Of a stretch of DNA of 7,855 nucleotides, positions 1-5,453 are shown in pieces. The notes beneath the pieces are model-generated. The model worked only from the letters and a program-made list of their open reading frames with translations, searched no databases and was not told the origin of the DNA. The DNA is from Phycisphaerales bacterium UBA1926. Its GTDB lineage: Bacteria; Planctomycetota; Phycisphaerae; Phycisphaerales; UBA1924. The stretch is from NCBI GenBank assembly GCA_002337215.1, contig DDFO01000063.1, forward strand, positions 68,087 to 75,941. Direction: 5' to 3'. Each line of letters starts with the position of its first letter. Position 1 is the stretch's first letter. Position numbers and translations under genes: made by a program.

Positions 1-223
1 CCGCCGGCAGGCTCGCGGGTCCCATCGCCTCATCGCCCGAAACCGCGACGGCGCAGTGCCAGGCGAACAGTGGACGCACCCGCTTGCCCCCGCCCAGCAG
101 GCTGTACCGGATCGCGTCGCGGAGGTTCGGGGGGACCGGCAGTTCCGCCGTGATCGCGTCGAGGTGGGCGTCGATGCGCGCGCGCGGTTCGGCGAAGCGG
201 GCGTTCGCATGCTGCTCGTTCAT
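1..223 (-). CDS. Polyprenyl (farnesyl/geranylgeranyl-type) diphosphate synthase, N-terminal part
   Basis: This gene is cut by the left edge: 74 codons are visible from the ATG at 223 down to base 2. The translation contains LRDAIRYSLLGGGKRVRPLF at about residues 34-53. This is the first conserved block of trans-isoprenyl diphosphate synthases, whose GGKRxRP residues bind the pyrophosphate of isopentenyl diphosphate. The family condenses IPP with allylic diphosphates in the cytosol to make C15-C20 or longer prenyl chains. The first Asp-rich DDxxD motif lies beyond the window, so chain length cannot be judged. The start is ambiguous. ATG 223 has GGAG 8 nt upstream and puts the GGK motif at residues 45-47, close to IspA of E. 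coli. Tandem in-frame ATGs at 253 and 250 would add 10 or 9 residues, and 253 sits 8 nt after a TACACT -10 box. It is divergent from the ExbB-like gene. Confidence 0.88.
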   Translation of the reverse strand, partial: MNEQHANARFAEPRARIDAHLDAITAELPVPPNLRDAIRYSLLGGGKRVRPLFAWHCAVAVSGDEAMGPASLPA

Positions 224-261
224 CTTCGCTGCTCCGACCGTCTGCTCCATCATCTCCTGCG

Positions 262-267
262 AGTGTA
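262..267 (-). promoter_or_regulatory. -10 box TACACT of the polyprenyl synthase gene
   Basis: On the minus strand TACACT is followed by CGCAGGAG and then the tandem in-frame ATGs at 253 and 250. Transcription starting about 7 nt after the box would give a leader of about 2 nt before ATG 253. The alternative start at 223 would have a leader of about 30 nt carrying its GGAG. The same hexamer and the same 8-nt spacing precede lpxB. No convincing -35 was seen. Confidence 0.5.
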
Positions 268-339
268 CGGGTCGATACCCCACATCGTCGTGGGTCGACG
301 CGGGCCGTCACCCATGTTCGCCCGCCCCCGTCCATCCCC

Positions 340-345
340 TACCAT
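340..345 (+). promoter_or_regulatory. -10 box TACCAT of the ExbB-like gene
   Basis: TACCAT is followed by six bases (CGCCGC) and then the ATG at 352, so the predicted transcription start coincides with the start codon. There is no purine-rich Shine-Dalgarno upstream. A weak -35-like TTCGCC at 317-322 lies 17 nt upstream but matches the consensus poorly. Confidence 0.55.
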
Positions 346-351
346 CGCCGC

Positions 352-993
352 ATGGCGTGGTCCGACACCGCAACCCAACTCATCACCCAGGGCGGCTGGG
401 TCATGGTCCCGCTGGGGATCCTCAGCGTCGTCTCGCTTGGGCTCACGCTCGAGCGGACGCTGTTCTGGACCGCGACGCACCGGGCCGGGCGATCGCGGAC
501 GCTCTCTCGGATCACCAATGAGCTGCGTCGGGGCGATCTGTCCGCCGCCGCGTCGATCGCGGGCAAGGACCGATCGATTTACGGGCGTTTCGCCGCCGAA
601 CTCATCGACGAGGCCCGTTCCCGGAAAGGTGACTCGGGGCACAATCGCGTGCAGGAATCGTTCGCCCTCGAGCGCGCCGAGGCCCGCAGGCCCGCGATCG
701 AGCGGTGGTCAACCATCCACTCGGTCATCATCACGGCCGCGCCGATGCTGGGCATCCTGGGCACCGTCACCGGCATCATCCGCTCGTTCAACCTGCTGAG
801 CGCCGATCAGATCGTGACCGACCCCGCCGCCGTCGCGGGGGGCATCGCCGAGGCGCTGTTCACGACGGCCGTGGGGCTCGTGGTCGCGCTCATCACGCTC
901 TTCCCGCACGCGGTCTTCCGCTCGCAGGCCGACCGGGCACTGACGCGGCTCGAATTGATCGCTGCGGCAATTGACGAGCAAGCGAGCGGTTGA
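352..993 (+). CDS. MotA/TolQ/ExbB-family proton channel protein
   Basis: A 213-aa inner-membrane protein of the family that uses proton-motive force to power outer-membrane transport (ExbB), envelope integrity (TolQ) or motility (MotA). Three hydrophobic segments are visible at about residues 13-33, 122-145 and 163-188, with a charged cytoplasmic loop between the first two, the usual ExbB/TolQ topology. APMLGILGTVTGII (130-143) and GGIAEALFTTAVGLVVAL (163-180) are the family signatures. Thr138, Glu167 and Thr172 align by motif with E. coli ExbB Thr148, Glu176 and Thr181, which line the proton path. Length is close to TolQ/ExbB. No ExbD/TolR partner follows: the next gene is on the other strand and a strong stem-loop begins 15 nt after the stop. 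The start is chosen because a -10 box lies 6 nt upstream and the hydrophobic N-terminus begins just after it. The exact subfamily (ExbB or TolQ) cannot be told. Confidence 0.92.
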   Translation: MAWSDTATQLITQGGWVMVPLGILSVVSLGLTLERTLFWTATHRAGRSRTLSRITNELRRGDLSAAASIAGKDRSIYGRFAAELIDEARSRKGDSGHNRVQESFALERAEARRPAIERWSTIHSVIITAAPMLGILGTVTGIIRSFNLLSADQIVTDPAAVAGGIAEALFTTAVGLVVALITLFPHAVFRSQADRALTRLELIAAAIDEQASG

Positions 994-1008
994 ATGGATT
1001 GCCTTGTG

Positions 1009-1036
1009 CCACTGACCCGTTCCTACGGGTCAGTGG
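1009..1036 (+). terminator. Perfect 12-bp stem-loop after the ExbB-like gene
   Basis: The arms CCACTGACCCGT (1009-1020) and ACGGGTCAGTGG (1025-1036) pair perfectly around a TCCT loop, 15 nt past the stop codon. No T-tract follows, so it is not a classic Rho-independent terminator. It may act as an atypical terminator or as a 3'-end protecting hairpin. It is the first of three hairpins in this convergent gap. Confidence 0.6.
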
Positions 1037-1050
1037 GGTTCGCCGGGTGC

Positions 1051-1081
1051 CGTGGTGACACCGCGCAGCGGTTTCACCACG
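1051..1081. repeat. 14-bp stem-loop with one mismatch in the convergent gap
   Basis: The left arm (1051-1064, CGTGGTGACACCGC) pairs with the right arm (1068-1081) at 13 of 14 positions around a GCA loop. It lies between two other hairpins and within no gene. The CCGC/GCGG pairing next to the loop recurs in the third hairpin, but the outer stem differs. It could be an additional terminator for read-through from either side or part of a structured RNA. Confidence 0.55.
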
Positions 1082-1135
1082 ACTTCCAATGCTCGCATTC
1101 GAACGAATCCGTTGGTCGGCTGCTGAATAGTGAGA

Positions 1136-1166
1136 CACGGAGAAGCCGCGTTGCGGCGTCTCCGTG
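1136..1166 (-). terminator. 14-bp stem-loop (one mismatch) after the PTS EIIA gene
   Basis: The arms 1136-1149 (CACGGAGAAGCCGC) and 1153-1166 pair at 13 of 14 positions around a GTT loop. Read on the minus strand, the hairpin begins 21 nt after the EIIA stop codon, the expected terminator position. The sequence beyond it on that strand has only scattered T residues, so the U-tract is poor. Confidence 0.6.
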
Positions 1167-1187
1167 GCACCAGATGACTCGGCCGGT

Positions 1188-1646
1188 TCAGCCGTTCTCC
1201 TGTGCCTCGATCAACGCGTAGATCGCTTCCGCGTCGTCCGCGTCGTAGACATCCTGGCGGAACGCCTCGCTGGTCATCAGTCGGCTCACGCGGGCGAGCG
1301 CCTGGATGTGGTCGCTCGTCCGGTCGGGCGGGCTCGCGAGCAGGACGATGAGCCGGACGGGCTTGCCGTCGATCGCCTCGAAGTCCATGGGCTCGGCGGG
1401 CTTGCCGATCGCCATCGAGAGGCCCTCGAGCCCGGCGCACTTGCCGTGCGGGATCGCGAGCCCGTGCCCGATGCCGGTGGTGCGGGTCTGCTCCCGCGTC
1501 CAGACGGCGTCCTTGAGGGCCGATCCGTCGCTGACCTTACCCTCGGCGATGAGCAGATCGACGAGTTCGTGGATCACACCCTTCTTGTCGTCCGCGTGGA
1601 GCGGAGCGCGGATGGAGCCGGGAGTGAGCAGGTCGAGGAGGTTCAT
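1188..1646 (-). CDS. PTS EIIA domain protein (nitrogen-PTS/fructose type, PtsN-like)
   Basis: A 152-aa cytosolic protein that is a single EIIA domain of the fructose/mannitol/Ntr class. TGIGHGLAIPHGK spans residues 57-69; His67 is the expected phospho-acceptor and His61 the neighbouring conserved histidine. DGKPVRLIVLLASPP (93-107) and SDHIQALARVSRLM (111-124) are the other family blocks. Length matches EIIA-Ntr (PtsN). Such proteins take phosphate from HPr or NPr. With no sugar-specific EIIB/EIIC nearby, a regulatory role is likelier than sugar uptake. It is not next to rpoN or hpf as in proteobacteria, so the function of PtsN is not proven by context. It lies 41 bp downstream of the rsmB-like gene on the same strand but has its own -10 box. 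The start ATG 1646 gives MNLLDLLTPGSI, a normal EIIA N-terminus, and no Shine-Dalgarno is present. Confidence 0.9.
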   Translation of the reverse strand: MNLLDLLTPGSIRAPLHADDKKGVIHELVDLLIAEGKVSDGSALKDAVWTREQTRTTGIGHGLAIPHGKCAGLEGLSMAIGKPAEPMDFEAIDGKPVRLIVLLASPPDRTSDHIQALARVSRLMTSEAFRQDVYDADDAEAIYALIEAQENG

Positions 1647-1655
1647 GGGGAGCGG

Positions 1656-1661
1656 AGTTTA
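1656..1661 (-). promoter_or_regulatory. -10 box TAAACT of the PTS EIIA gene
   Basis: On the minus strand TAAACT is followed by nine bases (CCGCTCCCC) and the ATG at 1646, predicting a leader of about 2-3 nt. The surrounding GCATAAACTC is identical to the ten bases at the rsmB-like promoter. It lies in the 41-bp gap after the rsmB-like stop codon, so the EIIA gene can be transcribed independently. Confidence 0.5.
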
Positions 1662-1687
1662 TGCCGAGTGCGCGGCGCACGCCGACG

Positions 1688-3121
1688 TTACCGGCTGAGC
1701 AGCACCGAGTAGCTCCCATCGCGGTACGCGCCGGGCGGATCGCCCGGGAGGCCCTGGGGCAGGGAGACGCGTTCCCGGCTGATCGCAAAGCCGTGCCAGG
1801 TCGTCGCCCAGCGGGCGATCTCGCGGTTCTCCTCGGGCTGCAGCGAGCAGGTCGAGTACAGAATCTTCCCGGAGGGACCCAGCAGGCGGATCGCGTCGGC
1901 GACGATCTGCCGCTGGGTGTCGAGCAGGCGGTCGCGCTGCCGCGTCATGGGGCGGTACTTCGCCTCGGGCCTCCGGGCGAGCACGCCGGTGTTCGAGCAG
2001 GGAACATCCAACAGCACCAGATCCGCCCGGCCCAGGCAGTCGTCGAGGACAGCGGGGAAATCGAGCACACGCACATGAGAATGCCCGTCAAAGACGCGCC
2101 CGAGCACGGCGAGCCTCGACGCGTCGGTATCGGTCGCGACGATCTCCGCGTTCGGGAACGTGCGCGCGAGCTGACGGGTCTTGGTGCCCTTGCCGGCGCA
2201 CAGATCGACGATGACGGGATTCTCTTTGCCGAGATCGAGGTCGGCGATCGACGCGACCGCCTCGCCCGAGGCGGGGTCCTGGACCCACACGTCGTCCCGG
2301 CTGTTGAGCAGTTCGCCGAGCGCCGACATGGGGCCTGTGTAGCGGACGAAGCCGTCGGTGGTGTGGGGCTCGGTGCCGGGGACGGGCGCCTCGGCGTGGC
2401 GCACGTTCATGGTGACGGGCGGGACCGCGAGGGTGTGCAGCGCGAGGGGCCGCCAGAGTTTCTCGCCGTGCGCGTCGCGCCAGGATTCGAGGAGCGGCGC
2501 GGCGATGCTGACCGCCGACGCCGTGCGCGCGAGGCCCTGCTCGGGAAGGATCTCGCGTTCCAGCACGAGCGCACGCCCGTCGCTGAGCGGGATCTCGTCG
2601 AGTCCCCAGCTGTACGTGTCGCGGTAAGTGCGTTCGGTGCCCAGCAGCTCGCTGACCCGGCGGAGCACGGCGTTGACCAGCCCCCCCGCCCCGGGGCGGA
2701 TCGCCCGCTTGGTCCATTCGACCGTCTCGCTGATCGCGGCGTGCGGGGGGACGCGGTCGAAGAACAGCAGCTGGGCCGATCCGGCGAGCAGCGCCGCGCG
2801 GACGCCGGGCTCGAACTCGAGGAACGGCTTGTTGAGGAACGGCACGATGACCGACTGGAGCGTCCACCACCGGCGGATCACGGTGTCATGGATCGCGTGG
2901 GCGAGGGCGGCATCCCGGGGATCCAGATCGCCCGTGTCGAGGGCGGCGGGGACCAGATCCGGGAAATCCGCGGCGTCCGCCGCGAGGCGCGCGTACGCGA
3001 CCGTCCGCGCGGTCGCGGGGCGGACCTCCTTGATCGTGGTCTTCCGCGTGGGCGGACCGCTGGCCCCCTGGCGTGGGTGGTTCCGGGCGCGGGAGGGCTT
3101 TGCTGATCGGCCTTGGGGCAT
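1688..3121 (-). CDS. rsmB: 16S rRNA (cytosine-5) methyltransferase, RsmB/Sun family
   Basis: A 477-aa cytosolic protein with the two-domain RsmB layout. A basic N-terminus (1-40) precedes a NusB-like RNA-binding helical domain (about 40-160), with AALLAGSAQLLFFDRVPPHAA at about 109-129 and the GLVNAVLRR signature at 147-155. The C-terminal half is a SAM-dependent NOL1/NOP2/Sun methyltransferase: motif I DLCAGKGTKT (306-315), motif IV DVPCSNTGVLARRPE (372-386) and motif VI STCSLQPEEN (423-432). By family knowledge Cys425 is the catalytic nucleophile and Cys375 assists product release; both are present. RsmB methylates C967 of E. coli 16S rRNA. The usual AAPGGKT of motif I is AGKGTKT here, still glycine-rich. 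The gene could run upstream in frame to 3367, but that stretch is low-complexity Arg/Ala/Pro/Ser and overlaps the kinase. ATG 3121, with a -10 box just upstream, is therefore preferred. RsmF-type specificity is less likely because of the NusB domain. Confidence 0.9.
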   Translation of the reverse strand: MPQGRSAKPSRARNHPRQGASGPPTRKTTIKEVRPATARTVAYARLAADAADFPDLVPAALDTGDLDPRDAALAHAIHDTVIRRWWTLQSVIVPFLNKPFLEFEPGVRAALLAGSAQLLFFDRVPPHAAISETVEWTKRAIRPGAGGLVNAVLRRVSELLGTERTYRDTYSWGLDEIPLSDGRALVLEREILPEQGLARTASAVSIAAPLLESWRDAHGEKLWRPLALHTLAVPPVTMNVRHAEAPVPGTEPHTTDGFVRYTGPMSALGELLNSRDDVWVQDPASGEAVASIADLDLGKENPVIVDLCAGKGTKTRQLARTFPNAEIVATDTDASRLAVLGRVFDGHSHVRVLDFPAVLDDCLGRADLVLLDVPCSNTGVLARRPEAKYRPMTRQRDRLLDTQRQIVADAIRLLGPSGKILYSTCSLQPEENREIARWATTWHGFAISRERVSLPQGLPGDPPGAYRDGSYSVLLSR

Positions 3122-3126
3122 CGGCG

Positions 3127-3132
3127 AGTTTA
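3127..3132 (-). promoter_or_regulatory. -10 box TAAACT of the rsmB-like gene
   Basis: On the minus strand TAAACT is followed by five bases (CGCCG) and the ATG at 3121, so the transcript should begin at or within a base or two of the start codon. It shares the ten bases GCATAAACTC with the EIIA promoter. It lies only 22 nt from the opposing kinase -10 box, so RNA polymerase cannot occupy both at once. Confidence 0.5.
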
Positions 3133-3153
3133 TGCGCGCGCCGGCGGATCGCG

Positions 3154-3159
3154 TACCCT
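3154..3159 (+). promoter_or_regulatory. -10 box TACCCT of the histidine kinase gene
   Basis: TACCCT is followed by six bases (GCTTCC) and the ATG at 3166, with no Shine-Dalgarno. This predicts a leaderless kinase-regulator mRNA. It faces the rsmB-like promoter within a 44-bp intergenic gap. Confidence 0.55.
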
Positions 3160-3165
3160 GCTTCC

Positions 3166-4782
3166 ATGCCGCGTGATCGCGACCAATCGGGCTCTCTGCA
3201 ACGCCGGGGGCTGCTCGCGTCGATGCGGATCCGCAAGAAGCTGATCTTCCTGCACACCGTGTTCTCGATCCTGCTGACCTCGGTCCTGCTGATCTCGGTC
3301 CGGCCCGCCCTCGACCACGCGGTGAGCGAGGCGGAGGGGGCGGTCGCATCGCGGGCCGTGCGCGCACTCTCGGCGGGCGAGACCCCGGGCGAGATCGCGG
3401 ACCTGGTCGAGATCAGGCGGGGCACCCCGTCGGCGCTGGGTTTCCCGCTGGGCGTGGTCCCCAGGCTGGCGGACGCCGGGGACGACCCCGTGCGCGTGCC
3501 GGGCGTCGGGTCGCGGACGTGGCGCGGGGTGCTGGTGGAGGGCGGGAGCGAGGACGAGATCCTCGTCGCGGGCGCCAGACTGGACACGGCGCGGCGCGCG
3601 GTCGTCGGGGTCTACATCCTGATCATCATCGCATTGGTCGCGGTCTATGCGCTCATCGCGGTCTCGCTCGAGGTGTTCGTGCTGCCCCGGCATGTGTACA
3701 GGCCGATCCGGCTGCTGCTCGAGGCCGACCGGGCGGTGCAGATGGGAGACGCGGCGTCGGAGCTCGTGGACGAGCGGGCGATCCCCGCCGACGAGATGGG
3801 CGAGATCATGCGCTCTCGCAACGACGCGATCCGCGGGATCCGTCGGCAGGAAACGGCGCTCGCGGGGGCGCTCGACGAGCTCGAGACGGTCGCCGCGGAC
3901 CTGAAACGCAAGAACCATCTGCTGGAGACCGCGAAGCGGAACCTGGAGGGCGCTGACCGGCTGATGAGCCTGGGCATGATGAGCGCGGGGATCGCGCACG
4001 AGCTCAACACGCCGCTCGCGGTCGCGAAGGGGCTTGTCGAGCGGCTGCGGAACGACCCGGATCTCTCGCTCTCGAGGAGCCAGGCGGATCTGCTGGGGCG
4101 GGTGATCGGTCGGCTCGAGCGGCTGAGTGAGGGGCTCTTGGACTTTGCCCGCGCCCGGGACCCGGCGTACACCGAATCGACGCTCGCGCCCATCGTCGAT
4201 GAGGCGATCACGCTCGTTCGGCTCGATCGGGAGACCGCGGAGCTCGCGATCCGGCACGACATCGACCCGGGTCTGCGGCTCGAGTGCGACGCGGACCGGA
4301 TGGTGCAGGTGTTCGTGAACTTGATCCGCAACGCGGTCGATGCGCTCCGCGGCGCAGATCGGCAGGGGGCGGATATTCGCGACGCGGTGGCGCACGAGAT
4401 CTCGGTGTCGGCCGATACGGAGACGCGGGACGGCGAGGACTGGGTGACGATCCGGGTGGCGGACACCGGGCCCGGGATCGATCCCGAACTGCTCTCGACA
4501 CTGTTCGAGCCGTTCGTGTCGAGCCGGCTGGACAGCAAGGGAACCGGGCTGGGGCTTGCGGTCGCGGACGGGATCGTGCGCGAGCACGCGGGGACGCTGA
4601 TCGCGCGGAACCGGCAGGGGATTTGCGGCGCGGTCTTCGAGATCGTGATGCCGAGGCAGGCGCCGCGGAACGGGACGCGCGGCGGGCCTGGAAACGGGTC
4701 GGGCGACAACGGATCGGATTCCGGGAATGCTCGGGCGGGCCGAGCCGATAGTCTTGCGGGCGAAGGGAGCGGCGATGGCTGA
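3166..4782 (+). CDS. Membrane sensor histidine kinase
   Basis: A 538-aa sensor kinase. The N-terminus is basic (RIRKK, 21-25), then TM1 at about 26-46, a roughly 100-residue extracytoplasmic segment with no fold I recognise, and TM2 at about 147-172. A HAMP-like linker (about 173-225) and a coiled coil (about 226-266) follow. The HisKA helix carries the phospho-acceptor His278 in SAGIAHELNTPLA. The ATPase domain has the N box NLIRNAVDAL (385-394), G1 DTGPGI (433-438), an F-box-like LFEPFVSS (446-453) and G2 GTGLGLAVADGI (459-470). All catalytic motifs are intact. The H box resembles NtrB/ZraS-type kinases. Residues 497-538 are a low-complexity Gly/Asn/Ser/Arg tail beyond the domain. The frame is open upstream to 3073, but ATG 3166 follows a -10 box and gives a normal N-terminus. 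It overlaps the response regulator gene by 8 bp, so the two form a cognate pair. The stimulus is unknown. Confidence 0.93.
   Translation: MPRDRDQSGSLQRRGLLASMRIRKKLIFLHTVFSILLTSVLLISVRPALDHAVSEAEGAVASRAVRALSAGETPGEIADLVEIRRGTPSALGFPLGVVPRLADAGDDPVRVPGVGSRTWRGVLVEGGSEDEILVAGARLDTARRAVVGVYILIIIALVAVYALIAVSLEVFVLPRHVYRPIRLLLEADRAVQMGDAASELVDERAIPADEMGEIMRSRNDAIRGIRRQETALAGALDELETVAADLKRKNHLLETAKRNLEGADRLMSLGMMSAGIAHELNTPLAVAKGLVERLRNDPDLSLSRSQADLLGRVIGRLERLSEGLLDFARARDPAYTESTLAPIVDEAITLVRLDRETAELAIRHDIDPGLRLECDADRMVQVFVNLIRNAVDALRGADRQGADIRDAVAHEISVSADTETRDGEDWVTIRVADTGPGIDPELLSTLFEPFVSSRLDSKGTGLGLAVADGIVREHAGTLIARNRQGICGAVFEIVMPRQAPRNGTRGGPGNGSGDNGSDSGNARAGRADSLAGEGSGDG
4765..4769 (+). promoter_or_regulatory. 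Shine-Dalgarno GGGAG of the response regulator
   Basis: GGGAG lies 5 nt before ATG 4775, within the last codons of the kinase gene. It decides the start against the in-frame ATG at 4727. It is the clearest ribosome binding site in the window and belongs to the one gene that is clearly internal to an operon. Confidence 0.7.
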
Positions 4783-5416
4783 GCATTCAACGGTGGTCGA
4801 GGGCGAGTCGGGGGTCCCCCCGCTCTCGATCGTGGCGGTGGACGACGACGCGGACTTCCGCGAGTATCTGCACGCGGTGCTCGACCCCGAGGGGCACGAC
4901 CTGCGGACCGCGGCAGACCCGGCGATGCTGTGGGAGGCCTGCGAGGATCGGCTCCCCGATGTCGTGCTGCTCGATATGAAAATGGGCGAGGCGGACGGCA
5001 AGGAGGTCCTTGCGGAACTGCGTCGGCGGTGGCAGAAACTGTGCGTGATCGTCGTGACCGGCTACCCCACGATGGACTCGATGCGGGAGACGTTCAAGCA
5101 GGACGTGTTCGACTATGTGCCCAAGCCGTTCTCGACCGAGGACCTGAACCGGGTGCTGGGGCAGGCGGCGGCGGCGTTCAACCTGGGGGGGCGTCCCCAG
5201 GATCGGCTGCGGAGCGAATTGGGGCGGCAGGTCCGCCTGAGCCGAACACGCCGGGGCTGGACGCTCAAGGACCTGAGCGAGCACGCGGGTGTGAGCGTGA
5301 GCCAGCTGAGTTCGATCGAGCGGGGGGCGCATCTGCCGAGCGTCGAGAGCCTGCTGTCGATCGCGTCGGCGCTCGAGGAGAAGCCGAGCGTGTGGTTTGG
5401 GTCGGCGGGGTTCTGA
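4775..5416 (+). CDS. Response regulator with receiver domain and XRE/Cro helix-turn-helix
   Basis: A 213-aa cytosolic response regulator. The receiver domain covers about residues 16-135: acidic pocket Asp23-Asp25 (VDDDADF), phospho-acceptor Asp67 (VVLLDMKM), Thr95 (VVTGYP) and Lys117 (VPKPF) are all present. After a short linker, residues about 146-205 form an XRE/Cro-type helix-turn-helix with LGRQVRLSRTRRGWTLKDLS (149-168), AGVSVSQLSSIERG (171-184) and PSVESLLSIASALE (188-201). This block resembles the DNA-binding half of XRE-cupin regulators; here the receiver is N-terminal and there is no cupin. The usual outputs (winged helix, LuxR, Fis/AAA+) are absent. It likely binds DNA under control of phosphorylation by the upstream kinase, whose stop codon it overlaps (ATGGCTGA), suggesting translational coupling. 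Targets are unknown; lpxB, 37 bp downstream, is a possible one. Confidence 0.93.
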   Translation: MAEHSTVVEGESGVPPLSIVAVDDDADFREYLHAVLDPEGHDLRTAADPAMLWEACEDRLPDVVLLDMKMGEADGKEVLAELRRRWQKLCVIVVTGYPTMDSMRETFKQDVFDYVPKPFSTEDLNRVLGQAAAAFNLGGRPQDRLRSELGRQVRLSRTRRGWTLKDLSEHAGVSVSQLSSIERGAHLPSVESLLSIASALEEKPSVWFGSAGF

Positions 5417-5439
5417 ACCGTCGCCAGCACTCGCGAACC

Positions 5440-5445
5440 TACACT
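5440..5445 (+). promoter_or_regulatory. -10 box TACACT of lpxB
   Basis: TACACT is followed by eight bases (CGCCGTTC) and ATG 5454, predicting a leader of about 1-2 nt. It lies in the 37-bp gap after the response regulator, so lpxB can be transcribed apart from, or in addition to, read-through from the kinase operon. No clear -35 is seen. Confidence 0.5.
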
Positions 5446-5453
5446 CGCCGTTC

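Noticed and set aside
56..799. 247-aa plus-strand open frame across the left edge and into the ExbB-like gene
   Set aside because: It overlaps both the polyprenyl synthase and the ExbB-like gene in other frames, and its translation is low-complexity Arg/Ser/Pro.
1097..1108. Small palindrome ATTCGAACGAAT in the convergent gap
   Set aside because: Only 5 bp per arm with a 2-base centre and no promoter nearby; it could easily occur by chance, so it is not listed as a feature.
1009..1166. Hairpin cluster as an integron attC site or CRISPR repeat set
   Set aside because: The three stems differ in sequence, spacing is irregular, and no GTTRRRY-type core or integrase gene is present.
2681..2699. 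GC palindrome (GCCCCGGGGC) and a C-run inside the rsmB-like gene
   Set aside because: It lies within coding sequence that reads through cleanly (PGAGG segment) and is explained by the GC-rich codon choice.
1661..3106. 481-aa open frame on the plus strand, antisense to the rsmB-like gene
   Set aside because: Its translation is Arg/Gly/Ala/Asp-rich without recognisable motifs, while the minus strand encodes clear NusB-like and methyltransferase motifs. Long antisense frames are expected at this GC content.
3122..3367. 82-codon upstream extension of the rsmB-like gene
   Set aside because: The extension is low-complexity, overlaps the kinase N-terminus and would place the -10 box inside the gene.
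3130..5001. 623-aa open frame on the minus strand across the kinase and regulator
   Set aside because: It is the mirror of two genes with intact catalytic motifs and has a His/Arg/Pro/Asp-rich composition typical of antisense frames.
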